A DNA stretch of 64,000 nt from Gracilimonas amylolytica (GCF_002911695.1 NZ_PQBS01000035.1:258176-322175); one strand, 5' to 3'; numbered from the stretch's first letter, positions 1 to 9,150 are shown. The notes: a model not told the origin generated them from the sequence alone. Made by a program: numbers and translations.

Positions 1-114
1 TATGATGACATCATTATTGAACCGGATGTATTTGAGGAAGTCAAAGTGATCGGTAAATATATTGGTCACGTGAATCGTCAGGGTTTTCAAAGAGCAATTC
101 CTAAGGTAGCGTAA
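1..114 (+). CDS. C-terminal end of a LexA/S24-like repressor (partial)
   Basis: The first frame is open from base 1 and ends at TAA 112-114, giving 37 residues. They contain an acidic stretch followed by VKVIGKYIGHVNRQG, which resembles the last strands of the S24/LexA peptidase fold, where the sequence typically reads ILGxVVGVxR. S24 repressors cleave themselves when RecA filaments form, and so release SOS or prophage genes. The DNA-binding domain and the Ser/Lys dyad lie upstream of the window, so the family call rests on this tail alone. A different protein ending in an OB-like strand cannot be excluded. Confidence 0.4.
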   Translation, partial: YDDIIIEPDVFEEVKVIGKYIGHVNRQGFQRAIPKVA

Positions 115-254
115 CTACCGGGTCAGGTAACTGACTGCAGTGGCAACATGACTCCCTAGTCAGTGAATCCAGGGTTCGATTCCTACATTTATGCATGAAT
201 GTTTCATAGCCCTGAAAAGGTTGCAATAAATTGAATGAAATGCAGCAGAATCAC

Positions 255-285
255 TTTGTTTTCTTAGAACTATCCCTTATCTTTT
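255..285 (+). promoter_or_regulatory. Bacteroidota-type promoter of rplU-rpmA
   Basis: TTTG at 255-258 and TATCTTTT at 278-285 are separated by 19 bases. This fits the -33 TTTG / -7 TAnnTTTG promoter known for Bacteroidota, except for the last base of the -7 box. The leader to the rplU ATG would be about 30-40 bases. No Shine-Dalgarno sequence precedes rplU. Confidence 0.5.
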
Positions 286-324
286 CAAGCTCTCAATTAA
301 ATGCAAATAAGAAATTAAACAGAT

Positions 325-822
325 ATGTACGCTATTGTTGAAATCGGCGGGCACCAGTACAAAGTAGCAGAAAACGATGTTTTGTTTGTTGACAAACAAA
401 ACGTTGATGGCGAAAAGCTTACATTTGATAAAGTGTTGTTGATCAAGGATGATAATGGAAATGTGAATGTCGGCACACCGGTTGTTGAAGGTGCTGAAAT
501 TTCGGCCACTATCCTTGATACCGTGAAGGCTGACAAAGTATTGGTCTTTAAGAAAAAGCGCAGAAAAGGATATCAAAAGCTTAACGGTCACCGTCAGGTA
601 ATGTCTCAGATCAAGATCGATAGCATTACTGCTTCCGGCGCTTCATCTAAGAAGGCTGCTAAGAAAGAAGACGCTCCGGCCAAAAAAGCTGAAGCCAAGA
701 AAGAAGAAACCACAGACCTGAAATCAATGACAGTTGCCGAACTTAAGGAACTGGCTAAAGAACGAGGTCTAACCGGTTACTCAAGCTTGAAAAAAGCAGA
801 GCTCATAGACGCACTTAAATAA
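325..822 (+). CDS. rplU: 50S ribosomal protein L21 with a C-terminal SAP/Rho-N-like extension
   Basis: L21 binds 23S rRNA domain I and helps assemble the large subunit. Residues 1-102 are ordinary L21: MYAIVEIGGHQYKV at the start, then KKKRRKGYQKLNGHRQ in the rRNA-binding loop. The family is usually about 103 residues; this one has 165. The extra part is a Lys/Ala/Glu-rich linker (about 105-130) and a compact helix-turn-helix-like segment, TVAELKELAKERGLTGYSSL, which matches the SAP/Rho N-terminal fold that binds nucleic acid. The gene is followed 26 bases later by rpmA, the usual rplU-rpmA order. The extension's role is unknown; extra RNA contact is an inference. Confidence 0.97.
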   Translation: MYAIVEIGGHQYKVAENDVLFVDKQNVDGEKLTFDKVLLIKDDNGNVNVGTPVVEGAEISATILDTVKADKVLVFKKKRRKGYQKLNGHRQVMSQIKIDSITASGASSKKAAKKEDAPAKKAEAKKEETTDLKSMTVAELKELAKERGLTGYSSLKKAELIDALK

Positions 823-848
823 TTTTTTAATACAAAACCCTTACTGTT

Positions 849-1106
849 ATGGCACATAAGAAAGGTCAAGGTTCAACAAGAAACGGTCGTGATTCAAACT
901 CCAAAAGACTTGGCGTGAAAAAATTCGGTGGAGAATTTGTTCGTGCAGGCGGAATTATTGTTCGTCAGCGTGGCACTAAATTCCACCCAGGTTTAAACGT
1001 TAAGCGTGGCGGAGACGATACATTGTTTGCTACTGAAGACGGCACAGTAAACTTCTCCGTTCGCTCTGGTGGACGGAAGCATGTAAATGTAGATCCTGTA
1101 AACTGA
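849..1106 (+). CDS. rpmA: 50S ribosomal protein L27
   Basis: L27 sits at the peptidyl-transferase centre, where its N-terminal tail touches the P-site tRNA. The 85-residue product begins [20 protein letters not shown], the canonical start, and keeps the [20 protein letters not shown] core. The N-terminus has no cleavable extension of the kind found in Firmicutes. It is the second and last gene of the operon, closed by an intrinsic terminator about 25 bases downstream. Confidence 0.98.
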   Translation: MAHKKGQGSTRNGRDSNSKRLGVKKFGGEFVRAGGIIVRQRGTKFHPGLNVKRGGDDTLFATEDGTVNFSVRSGGRKHVNVDPVN

Positions 1107-1129
1107 TCTCCATTTAATGAATTTCCAAA

Positions 1130-1161
1130 CCCCGCTCATATTTTATGTGCGGGGTTTTTTT
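1130..1161 (+). terminator. Intrinsic terminator of rplU-rpmA
   Basis: CCCCGC (1130-1135) pairs with GCGGGG (1149-1154) across a 13-base loop that can partly extend the stem, and seven T residues follow. It lies directly after rpmA. Confidence 0.85.
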
Positions 1162-1174
1162 ATATCTTCCAATT

Positions 1175-1828
1175 ATGGAAACACCAATTATACCCGGCTT
1201 AGATATTCCGGTTCGCAACGTATACTGTATCGGCAGAAATTATGCCTCTCATGCCAAAGAACTGGGTAATAAGGTTCCCAAGATCCCATTGGTATTCTTA
1301 AAACCTCTTGGAACCATCTGTTATGACGGCTCAAGCATTCAACTCCCCAAACAATCCAGTGATGTGCATTTTGAGGCAGAAATAGTATTAGCCATCACTA
1401 AAAACGGAAAGGATATCTCTCCTGCCAGGGTCAATGATCATATTGGCGGCGTTGGTGTGGGAATCGATTTTACAGCCAGAGATATACAGTCCATTTCAAA
1501 AAAGCAGGGTCAACCGTGGACCATCGCCAAAGGCTTTGATAATTTTGCTCCCATCAGTTCATTTACAGAACTAACGCCGGAACAGGACCTTTCTGAACTG
1601 GATATCAAATTATTCCAAAACGGTTTTGTTAAACAACACGGAAATTCTTCCGAAATGATCTTTCCAATACCTAATCTGGTCACCTTTCTGTCACAACTAT
1701 TCACCCTTCACCCCGGCGACCTCATTTTTACGGGCACTCCCGAAGGTGTTGGCAAGGTCTCATCAGGCGATCAGCTTGAGGTGTTATTGAACAATGGTGA
1801 ACAATCTCTAAAAGTAACTGTAGAATAA
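1175..1828 (+). CDS. Fumarylacetoacetate hydrolase (FAH) family protein
   Basis: A 217-residue single-domain FAH-family enzyme. Members cleave or hydrate beta-keto acids, for example acylpyruvates, using a bound divalent metal. Visible motifs are NVYCIGRNYASHAKELGN near the N-terminus, the metal-ligand segment HFEAEIVLAI, GIDFTARDIQ, and the C-terminal FTGTPEGVGKV. I start at ATG 1175 because the earlier in-frame ATG (1145) lies inside the rpmA terminator. The exact substrate cannot be read from sequence; YcgM-like acylpyruvase activity is the closest family guess. The M23 peptidase gene begins two bases after the stop. Confidence 0.88.
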   Translation: METPIIPGLDIPVRNVYCIGRNYASHAKELGNKVPKIPLVFLKPLGTICYDGSSIQLPKQSSDVHFEAEIVLAITKNGKDISPARVNDHIGGVGVGIDFTARDIQSISKKQGQPWTIAKGFDNFAPISSFTELTPEQDLSELDIKLFQNGFVKQHGNSSEMIFPIPNLVTFLSQLFTLHPGDLIFTGTPEGVGKVSSGDQLEVLLNNGEQSLKVTVE

Positions 1829-1830
1829 TC

Positions 1831-3672
1831 TTGAGAGTTATTTTTCTGATCTTATTTCTGATCTCCTCAGTATCCCTGAACACGGTGTATGCTCAGAATT
1901 ATCTCTGGCCAACGGATTCAGGTACTTATTTGAGCGCTACTTTTGGAGAAACACGATCGGCTCATTTTCATGCCGGCCTCGATATTAAGACCTGGGGACG
2001 TGAGGCTTACAGGGTATTTGCAGCCAAAGACGGCATATTATATCGCTTGGCTGTTACTGAACGTGGTTATGGCAACGCTATTTACCTTAAACATCCTGAC
2101 AACACCTATACTACCTACGCTCACTTGCAGAGATTTAATTCCGAATTTCAATCCCTTGCAGACTCCGTTCGCATACAAGATCATTCATTTGAAATGGATG
2201 TAAATTTTGAATCGGACGCCATTCCTGTAAAAAAAGGTGAGGTAATAGGATACACCGGCTCTACCGGTATCGGGCCACCCCATCTTCATTTTGAGATCAG
2301 AGATTCACTGCAAAATCCGATCAATGCTTTAAGCGCAGACTACCCCATCAAGGATGACCTACCTCCTGTTTTCAGTTCTATTATCATTGAACCACTTTCA
2401 AAAGAAAGTCGGGTAGAACAAAAGGCGACCTCTTTATACAAAAGAGTCCAAAAATCGGGTAATGGTTATGATTTCGGAACCGTTGAAATGGATGGAATAG
2501 CCGGCTTGGCCGTAAATGTTTACGATCAGGCAAATGATGTTTACAATGCCTATGCCGTCCACCAACTCACCCTGATACAGGGAACCGATACTCTTTTCCA
2601 TGAAGTACTGGATTCTTTTCAATTTGAGCAGGAAGAAGAAATGTTCCTGGATCGTATCGCTCCATTCGGCTCTGAAAAAAGAGGCCACCAAAGACTCTAT
2701 GGCAAAGAAGGCCACAATAATCCCTTTTACCTCATCGACAAGAAAGAAAGTCGAATTGAGGCACCATCTAAACCAACAACCTACACCATAGTTGCACAGG
2801 ATTACTTCGGCAATACCTCTACTGCAAATGTGACACTGATCAAAGACTCAACCTTTGCAACCTATGACTCAAACTCAGAGAGTTCAGATTGGTTGAATCC
2901 AAATGAATGGTATTGGAGCGAAAACTGGTTCTCTCCTGATCAGCACTCTACCCTTTCTTTTAAGGACCTTGGGGGGTTATTTTTAAGCTCTGATCATAAG
3001 TTAGTGCACCAACCTGACAACGATTCAGCGTTTGAATTCCTTAGGGTAAAACCTGATTCTAATTATAGGATCGATACAGGGGATAAGGATCTGCGCATTC
3101 GGTTCAAGCCAAATACATTCTTTGATACTACCTTGATCGCTACCGCCAGAACTCTGAATGCAGACAGTAACCGAGTGGTTTCTATCCTCCCAGGAAATGC
3201 CCCCCTGAAGAAAAATTATATGATCGAATATTTTTTAGGTGATCATTTTGAAGAAGATCACAAATACGGCTTTTACCGGATCAACCCCGAAGACGGAGAC
3301 CTCAGTTATGTTGATTCTGAGCTGAAAGGTAAAACCCTGTGGGGATTTCCCTCTGAGTTTGGGAATTTTGAAATTGTAGCAGATAACGAGCCGCCTACAC
3401 TCTTTGACATGAAGCTAATGAGAACGGATTATGGCAAGTGGTTTATAACCGTAAAGGCTACGGATGAGCTGAGTGGTATTGATTCCTCAAGCGCCATTTT
3501 TGAGGTTAACGATGAAAGGGGTATTGCAGAATATGATTACGAAGAGGAGCTAATAAGGTACTATCATCCTGATTTTACACCTGAAAATGAAAATTCTGTC
3601 AGGCTCTATGTAAAAGACAAAGCCGGCAATGAGATCGAGATGGTTTCCTCGCTCCCATTAACCGGACAATGA
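1831..3672 (+). CDS. Secreted M23-family metallopeptidase with a long C-terminal region
   Basis: M23 peptidases cut peptidoglycan cross-links with one zinc ion. A signal peptide ending near VYAQ is followed at about residues 45-160 by the M23 domain: HFHAGLDIKT supplies the first His and Asp ligands, and PPHLHFEIR carries the HxH motif. All expected catalytic residues are present, so an active enzyme is likely. The remaining 450 residues look like beta-rich extracytoplasmic domains with no family I recognise. Translation starts at TTG 1831, two bases after the upstream stop, which implies co-transcription. It may act in envelope remodelling. Confidence 0.85.
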   Translation: MRVIFLILFLISSVSLNTVYAQNYLWPTDSGTYLSATFGETRSAHFHAGLDIKTWGREAYRVFAAKDGILYRLAVTERGYGNAIYLKHPDNTYTTYAHLQRFNSEFQSLADSVRIQDHSFEMDVNFESDAIPVKKGEVIGYTGSTGIGPPHLHFEIRDSLQNPINALSADYPIKDDLPPVFSSIIIEPLSKESRVEQKATSLYKRVQKSGNGYDFGTVEMDGIAGLAVNVYDQANDVYNAYAVHQLTLIQGTDTLFHEVLDSFQFEQEEEMFLDRIAPFGSEKRGHQRLYGKEGHNNPFYLIDKKESRIEAPSKPTTYTIVAQDYFGNTSTANVTLIKDSTFATYDSNSESSDWLNPNEWYWSENWFSPDQHSTLSFKDLGGLFLSSDHKLVHQPDNDSAFEFLRVKPDSNYRIDTGDKDLRIRFKPNTFFDTTLIATARTLNADSNRVVSILPGNAPLKKNYMIEYFLGDHFEEDHKYGFYRINPEDGDLSYVDSELKGKTLWGFPSEFGNFEIVADNEPPTLFDMKLMRTDYGKWFITVKATDELSGIDSSSAIFEVNDERGIAEYDYEEELIRYYHPDFTPENENSVRLYVKDKAGNEIEMVSSLPLTGQ

Positions 3673-3681
3673 CATCAGTAT

Positions 3682-4059
3682 TTACAGATAAGCGATACAG
3701 CCTACTTCTACCAATACATTTTTTGGCAGGGTCTTTACCGCAACGGTCTCTCGCGCAGGAGGATCTGATTTAAATCGTGCTCCATAAACTTCATTTACCG
3801 TCGCAAAGTCATCCATATTGGCTAAAAATATGGTAGTCTTCAAGATGTGAGAAAAATCAATTCCGGCTTCGGTAAGAACAGCCTCAAGATTTTTCATTAC
3901 TTGTTCAGCTTGTTCCTTGGCGTTATCCCCCACGATCTCCATGGTTTTTGGATCTAATGGGATCTGTCCTGAGCAATAAAGAATTCCGTTATGAGACGTA
4001 GCCTGACTATACGGGCCAATAGCAGCGGGAGCTTTATCTGTTGAATGTATTTTTTTCAT
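3682..4059 (-). CDS. ridA: RidA-family enamine/imine deaminase
   Basis: RidA hydrolyses reactive 2-aminoacrylate and related enamines released by PLP enzymes such as threonine dehydratase. The 125-residue protein has the family length and the motifs AIGPYSQA, YCSGQIPLDP, and PPARETVAVKTLPKNVLVEVGC. The last of these includes the Arg that binds the substrate carboxylate. It lies alone on the minus strand, convergent with the M23 gene (stops 10 bases apart) and divergent from the TPR lipoprotein. Confidence 0.95.
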   Translation of the reverse strand: MKKIHSTDKAPAAIGPYSQATSHNGILYCSGQIPLDPKTMEIVGDNAKEQAEQVMKNLEAVLTEAGIDFSHILKTTIFLANMDDFATVNEVYGARFKSDPPARETVAVKTLPKNVLVEVGCIAYL

Positions 4060-4197
4060 GAAACCGTTTTTTATAAGTTGTTTTTATTAATGAACAAAAC
4101 CATGTGTTCTAATAAATTGCAGAAAGCAACACATATGGTTATTTTCATCAACATATTAATTTGTTCTGATTACAACCAAATCCAATCTATAAATAAA

Positions 4198-5514
4198 ATG
4201 AAAAAGCTATTACGTAACCTTATTCCTGTTTTCCTGTTTGTGGGATTACTTGCAGGTTGTGAAACTACCGACCCTGTTATTGATCAAGCCCAGTTAAACA
4301 TCTACACTCAAAATTTTGATAGTGCTTATGCAGGACTCGATAGATTTATCGCACAAAACCCTGATAACGGCTTAGGATACTATTACAAAGCCCTCGCAAA
4401 TGCAGAAGAGGCAAAAACTATTCAACCCCCAAGCGACAGAAAGCCTGTATACCGTGATTTCCGTGAAAATGCAGTTACTTCACGTGACCTCTTTTCGGGC
4501 ATGGAAGAAGCTCCATCAGAAGCCGGGGAAGTCACAGACCTGATCCTGACAACCTGGGGTTACGAGCACAACTCATCACTTGATTATGCCACTAACGACA
4601 GCGTTATGGCCACTGTTGATGAGCCTCTGAAGATCGCTATTGCTCACCTTGAAAATGCTATTATTGTAAATCCTGACAGTACACTTTCTTATGATGTACT
4701 CTCACAGATCCACTACATGGATAACAACTTTGCCGGTGCAGCTGATGCTCTTGCTGAGTCTATGGAAATGAAGGACCCTGCTCCAGCCAGCGATTATGAC
4801 CGTGTTGCTGTATTCTTTGCACAGTCAGAAAGACCTGAAAAAGCCATTGAATATCTGGAAGAAGGACTTGAGATCTATCCTGATACTGTTAGCCTGACCC
4901 AAAAACTTGCTGACAACTACATGACCGTTGGTCAACGTGACCGCGCCATTAGCGTCCTTGAAGACTTGATCGCCAGCGATCCTAACAACCCACAATACCA
5001 CCTGGTATTGGGAACTGTTATGCTTCAGGAAACTGAGCAGTTCACAGACCGAATTACTGAGATCTACGAAGAGATCTATGACCTGCAAAGAGAACAAAGA
5101 GATGCCTCTTCCAGCAGATCTGAAGAGATCGATGAAGAGATTGCTGAACTTGAAAGTGAGATCGACCGGAACCTGGAGACTGTAGCAGAGTACAACGACC
5201 TGGCTGAGTCTGAACTTATTAAAACCACAGAGTTAAGACCAGAAGACGAAACAGCATACAATGCACTTGGTATTCTGTACCAAAACAAAGCAGCAGTATT
5301 ATTTAGCCAACGTAATTATGCCGAAGACCTCGATGAGGTTGATGCTTTTGACAAAGCGGCTAAAGAAGAGCTAACCAAAGCCATGGAAAGCTACGAAAAA
5401 ACTGTTGAGATCAATCCTGAAAATACTTCCGCCTGGAGAAGCCTGTCTAACGTATATATTACTTTAGATATGCAGGATAAGGCACAGGAAGCGATGGATA
5501 AAGCAGGTATGTAA
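4198..5514 (+). CDS. TPR-repeat lipoprotein (first of a tandem pair)
   Basis: A 438-residue lipoprotein. The signal peptide MKKLLRNLIPVFLFVGLLAG ends at the lipobox Cys of LAGC. Multiple tetratricopeptide repeats follow, for example around AYAGLDRFIAQNPDNGLGYY and AISVLEDLIASDPNNPQYHL. A charged coiled coil rich in Glu and Arg interrupts them at about residues 290-345. TPR proteins are docking scaffolds; the partner is unknown. ATG 4198 is chosen because it gives a proper lipoprotein signal; the frame is open upstream to 4045 but encodes no sensible leader. The next gene looks like a paralogue: both share EHNSxL at comparable positions. Confidence 0.8.
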   Translation: MKKLLRNLIPVFLFVGLLAGCETTDPVIDQAQLNIYTQNFDSAYAGLDRFIAQNPDNGLGYYYKALANAEEAKTIQPPSDRKPVYRDFRENAVTSRDLFSGMEEAPSEAGEVTDLILTTWGYEHNSSLDYATNDSVMATVDEPLKIAIAHLENAIIVNPDSTLSYDVLSQIHYMDNNFAGAADALAESMEMKDPAPASDYDRVAVFFAQSERPEKAIEYLEEGLEIYPDTVSLTQKLADNYMTVGQRDRAISVLEDLIASDPNNPQYHLVLGTVMLQETEQFTDRITEIYEEIYDLQREQRDASSSRSEEIDEEIAELESEIDRNLETVAEYNDLAESELIKTTELRPEDETAYNALGILYQNKAAVLFSQRNYAEDLDEVDAFDKAAKEELTKAMESYEKTVEINPENTSAWRSLSNVYITLDMQDKAQEAMDKAGM

Positions 5515-5538
5515 TTGCATACACCTAAAACCAACCTT

Positions 5539-6711
5539 ATGAAAATTTCACATTTTACCCGGCTTGCAGGCTTACTACTTGTGGCCGGGTTTTTTATTTC
5601 TTGCGGATCATCAAACATTAACATCGACCAGTTAGTGGCCGATAATAATTACGATCAGGCCTTGACCGAGATCGACAACCGGATCGCAGAAGATCCCGAA
5701 CAACCCGATCTTTATATCAAACGGGCTGAGATCACAGCCATGATGGCGCAGGATGCCTCACCGGAACTCAGAACAGATCACTACAACCAAATTGTAGCTG
5801 ATTTTGAGACCTCAGCCGAGATGGGAGCCAATGATACACAACTGGCTACCATTGACAGCCTCAGGCAGCAATACTGGAAAACGGAACATAACTCCGGTTT
5901 ACGGATCTTTGAGAACAGTAAGGGAGCAAACCTATATGAAACGGCTAAGGATCATTTTCAAAATGCCTTGATCATACGTCCTGATGCGGTCAGTTCCTAC
6001 AAGAACCTGGCTGTTGCTGAATTTAATTTGGGTAATCTTGATGCTGCCATCAACAGTTTGGAGAACGCTCTTGATCACACAAGTGAGCCATTGGTTGAAC
6101 TTTATGAAAATCTTGGTTACCTGTACCTGGAAAAAGGAGATCCTGCCACTGCAGCAGATTACTATGAAATGGCCAACACTGATGTAAATGAGGATATTAA
6201 CCTCGCTTACGGATTGGTTAATGCCTACATATCCAACTCAAATCATGAAGCTGCTGTTTCTCTGCTGGAAACCCTGGTGGATGAGTATCCGGATAATGCG
6301 AATCTCAGAAATGTTTACGGTACTCAGCTTTATGAGATCACTTCAGATATTATGGCCGACCTCAGAGAAGCTTACCAGGATAATGATGCGACACTTGCCG
6401 ATCAGATAAAGGTTGAAGCGGTTGGAATGGGCGAAGAAGCAGAAACCCAACTCATTGAGGCTTTTAAGAGAGACACATCAAATACAGAGTATCTCGAAAG
6501 TCTTGCTGTTTTTTACAACAACCTTGCCGGTAATTATCTATCTATTGAAAAGGTAGCTTTTGAGGAAGATAAACCTGAGTTAAGGAACCGGGCTCACGAC
6601 CTGATAGATTTTGCCATTGATTATTATGGCCGGTTAAGTGAGATGGATCCGAATAACTCGGGATATCAAAATAAACTCACTACCCTGAACAAACTGAAAA
6701 GTAATAATTAA
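5539..6711 (+). CDS. TPR-repeat lipoprotein (second of a tandem pair)
   Basis: A 390-residue lipoprotein with the signal peptide MKISHFTRLAGLLLVAGFF and lipobox ISCG. TPR units occur throughout, for example AITMM-like helices near 50-80, AINSLENALDHTSEPLVELY and AVSLLETLVDEYPDNANL. It starts 24 bases after the preceding lipoprotein and shares its EHNSGL segment, so a duplication followed by divergence is likely. The signal-peptide codons overlap a predicted intrinsic terminator (5557-5599), so expression may depend on read-through from the first gene. Partners and function are unknown. Confidence 0.8.
   Translation: MKISHFTRLAGLLLVAGFFISCGSSNINIDQLVADNNYDQALTEIDNRIAEDPEQPDLYIKRAEITAMMAQDASPELRTDHYNQIVADFETSAEMGANDTQLATIDSLRQQYWKTEHNSGLRIFENSKGANLYETAKDHFQNALIIRPDAVSSYKNLAVAEFNLGNLDAAINSLENALDHTSEPLVELYENLGYLYLEKGDPATAADYYEMANTDVNEDINLAYGLVNAYISNSNHEAAVSLLETLVDEYPDNANLRNVYGTQLYEITSDIMADLREAYQDNDATLADQIKVEAVGMGEEAETQLIEAFKRDTSNTEYLESLAVFYNNLAGNYLSIEKVAFEEDKPELRNRAHDLIDFAIDYYGRLSEMDPNNSGYQNKLTTLNKLKSNN
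5557..5599 (+). terminator. Predicted terminator inside the signal-peptide codons of the second TPR lipoprotein
   Basis: ACCCGGC (5557-5563) pairs with GCCGGGT (5584-5590) across a 20-base loop. A run reading TTTTTTATTTC follows. It lies 43 bases after the stop of the first TPR gene but 18 bases inside the second gene. The T-run is read as the Phe-Phe-Ile codons of the lipoprotein signal. The loop is long, so the strength is uncertain. Confidence 0.5.
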
Positions 6712-6735
6712 AATACCTGCGGCTTTAATCCCATC

Positions 6736-7872
6736 ATGAAATTTAATACAAAGACGATCCACGCCGGACAAAAACCAGAGGAAACATCCGGAGCGGTGAT
6801 GCCTCCTATCTTTCAAACATCCACCTATGCACAGGAGGCTCCGAACAAACACAAAGGGTACGACTACGCAAGGGTTGGAAATCCAACGAGGACCGCTCTT
6901 GAACAAATGATAGCGGGACTTGAAGGAGCCGATGAAGCCGCTTGTTTTTCAAGTGGAGTGGCAGCGATGGATGCTCTCATGAAAATGCTGAGGCCTGGTG
7001 ATCACGTCGTTACAACCAACGATCTTTATGGTGGTTCCTACCGATTGTTTACAAAGGTCTTTGAACCGTATGGTATCGATTTTACTTTTGTGGATATGAC
7101 GGATATTGGTAAGGTCGAGTCTGCGATCACCGATCAAACCAAATTGATGTGGATCGAAACCCCAACTAACCCACTTCTTCGGGTAGTTGACATCAAAGCA
7201 TTATCAGATCTGGCAAAAGAAAACGACATATTGACTGTTGTTGATAACACATTTGCCTCCCCCTACCTTCAGCGACCATTGGAATTAGGAGCAGATGCCG
7301 TACTGCATTCAGCGACCAAATACTTAGCCGGTCACTCCGATGTGATCCACGGTGCCGTTGCAAGTTCCAACAAAGAGATCATGGAGAACCTGCGCTTTCA
7401 GACAAAAACGTCGGGTGCGGTTCCGGGACCTATGGATTGCTACCTGACTCTCAGAGGAATCAAAACTTTGAGCGTTCGTGTGCAACGGTCTGTAGAGAAT
7501 GCCAAGCAGATCGCCGAATTTCTTGACAACCACCCAAAGGTTGGTTCCGTCAATTACCCCGGTTTACCATCTCACCCACAGCATGAATTGGCATCCAGAC
7601 AAATGGATGACTTTGGAGCGATGCTTTCATTTACACTAAAAGATGATTCCATTGAAGCGGCCGTAAACTTTATGAGTAATACCGAGATATTTACCCTTGC
7701 CGAAAGCCTGGGTGGGGTTGAATCGCTTATCAGTCACCCGGCCTCTATGACCCATGGCTCCATTCCGAAAGAGGTGAGAGAAAAAGCCGGGCTTCAGGAT
7801 TCCTTGATCCGAATTTCTGTGGGTATTGAAGATGCAGAAGACCTGATCGCTGACTTAGATCAGGCATTTTAA
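6736..7872 (+). CDS. Cystathionine gamma-synthase/lyase family PLP enzyme
   Basis: A 378-residue member of the Cys/Met metabolism PLP family, which interconverts cysteine, homocysteine and methionine precursors. Visible motifs are DYARVGNPTRTALEQMIAGL, SSGVAAMDA for phosphate binding, WIETPTNPLL, VDNTFASPYLQRPLELGAD, and the PLP lysine in HSATKYLAGHSD. The C-terminal SLGGVESLISHPASMTH is typical of both gamma-synthases and gamma-lyases, so I do not choose between MetB and a lyase. It is preceded by the TPR lipoproteins and followed by thiolase without a clear metabolic link. Confidence 0.92.
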   Translation: MKFNTKTIHAGQKPEETSGAVMPPIFQTSTYAQEAPNKHKGYDYARVGNPTRTALEQMIAGLEGADEAACFSSGVAAMDALMKMLRPGDHVVTTNDLYGGSYRLFTKVFEPYGIDFTFVDMTDIGKVESAITDQTKLMWIETPTNPLLRVVDIKALSDLAKENDILTVVDNTFASPYLQRPLELGADAVLHSATKYLAGHSDVIHGAVASSNKEIMENLRFQTKTSGAVPGPMDCYLTLRGIKTLSVRVQRSVENAKQIAEFLDNHPKVGSVNYPGLPSHPQHELASRQMDDFGAMLSFTLKDDSIEAAVNFMSNTEIFTLAESLGGVESLISHPASMTHGSIPKEVREKAGLQDSLIRISVGIEDAEDLIADLDQAF

Positions 7873-7952
7873 ACACGAATATTTAGTAAGGCAGATTTTT
7901 TTATGTCTGCTCAAAAAAGCGCTTTCAGAACAAACAATTAAATTATTAGATC

Positions 7953-9131
7953 ATGCGAGAAGTAGTAATAGTATCAGCAAAACGAACCCCAATGGGTGGT
8001 TTTGGAGGAAGTCTTGCTTCCTTTTCTGCCCCCGAATTAGGAGCCGCTGCCATTCTTGAGGCTGTAAAAGCCGGAGGAATCAAAGCCGAAGACGTACAGG
8101 AAGTTTTAATGGGTAATGTACTGTCAGCCGGTGTTGGCCAGGCACCCGCCCGACAAGCCGCTCTGAAAGCCGGACTCCATGAGCGAACTCCCTCAACCAC
8201 TGTAAATAAAGTATGTGCTTCGGGTATGAAATCAGTTATGATCGCCGCAGATCAAATTCGTCTCGGAGAGGCTGATATCATTGTAGCCGGTGGAATGGAA
8301 AGTATGAGTAATGTTCCCTACTATCTTCCAAAAGAGCGATTCGGAGCCAAATACGGCCATTCTAAAGTAGAAGACGGAATTGTGAAAGATGGTCTCTGGG
8401 ATGTCTATAATGACTACCTGATGGGTAACGCCGGCGACCTCTGTGGCAGAGAGTGCAACATCAGTCGTGAACAGCAGGACGAATACGCTATTACTTCCTA
8501 CAAGCGTGCCATTGAAGCTACTGAAAAAGGTTATTTCAAAGATGAAATGATCACTATGAAAGTGAAAGACCGTAAAGGGAATGTCACCGAAGTAGATAAA
8601 GATGAAGAATTAGGGAAAGTCAGATTTGAAAAGATCCCTCAACTGCGACCGGTTTTCGACAAGGAAGGAACGGTTACAGCGGCAAATGCCTCCTCTATTA
8701 ATGATGGAGCCGCAGCCTTGTTGGTAATGAGTGCAGATAAAGCCAAGGAACTGGGCCTAAAACCATTGGCTAAGATATTAAGCAGTGCCAGTGCAGCCAA
8801 AGCCCCTGAATGGTTTACAACAGCCCCGGCTGACGCTATTCCAATAGCTCTTAAAAAAGCAGGCTTGACTAAAAATGAAATTGATCTGTTTGAGATCAAT
8901 GAGGCCTTTTCAGTTGTGGCTCTTGCTAACAATCAGATCCTGGAACTGGACCCTGAGAAAGTAAACATCCACGGTGGGGCGGTCAGTATAGGTCATCCGC
9001 TTGGTTGTTCCGGAGCCCGAATATTAGTGACACTGATCCATGCTCTTAAGAGAACCAAAGGTAAATACGGGTGTGCCGGTATTTGCAACGGTGGCGGTGG
9101 AGCTTCTTCCATGGTCATAGAAATGCTTTAA
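7953..9131 (+). CDS. Acetyl-CoA C-acetyltransferase (thiolase)
   Basis: This cytoplasmic thiolase condenses two acetyl-CoA molecules, or splits acetoacetyl-CoA. The 392-residue length is typical. The nucleophilic Cys lies in NKVCASGMKSVM (about residue 89). NEAFSVVALANN, GGAVSIGHPLGCSGAR (catalytic His) and CAGICNGGGGASSMVIE (second Cys) follow in the normal order. A synthetic (biosynthetic) thiolase is more likely than a beta-oxidation one because no hydratase/dehydrogenase partner is adjacent. A strong terminator follows. Confidence 0.95.
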   Translation: MREVVIVSAKRTPMGGFGGSLASFSAPELGAAAILEAVKAGGIKAEDVQEVLMGNVLSAGVGQAPARQAALKAGLHERTPSTTVNKVCASGMKSVMIAADQIRLGEADIIVAGGMESMSNVPYYLPKERFGAKYGHSKVEDGIVKDGLWDVYNDYLMGNAGDLCGRECNISREQQDEYAITSYKRAIEATEKGYFKDEMITMKVKDRKGNVTEVDKDEELGKVRFEKIPQLRPVFDKEGTVTAANASSINDGAAALLVMSADKAKELGLKPLAKILSSASAAKAPEWFTTAPADAIPIALKKAGLTKNEIDLFEINEAFSVVALANNQILELDPEKVNIHGGAVSIGHPLGCSGARILVTLIHALKRTKGKYGCAGICNGGGGASSMVIEML

Positions 9132-9150
9132 AGGATCATTTTGATTCTAT

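Noticed and set aside
115..200. tRNA-like segment with GGGTTCGATTCC and an ACTGACT/AGTCAGT stem after the LexA-like tail
   Set aside because: The T-stem does not pair beyond two or three bases, and no acceptor or anticodon arm can be completed. It may be a decayed tRNA fragment, but I cannot support an RNA gene.
1145..1174. Upstream ATG extending the FAH-family gene
   Set aside because: The extra 10 codons overlap the rpmA terminator and have no family similarity.
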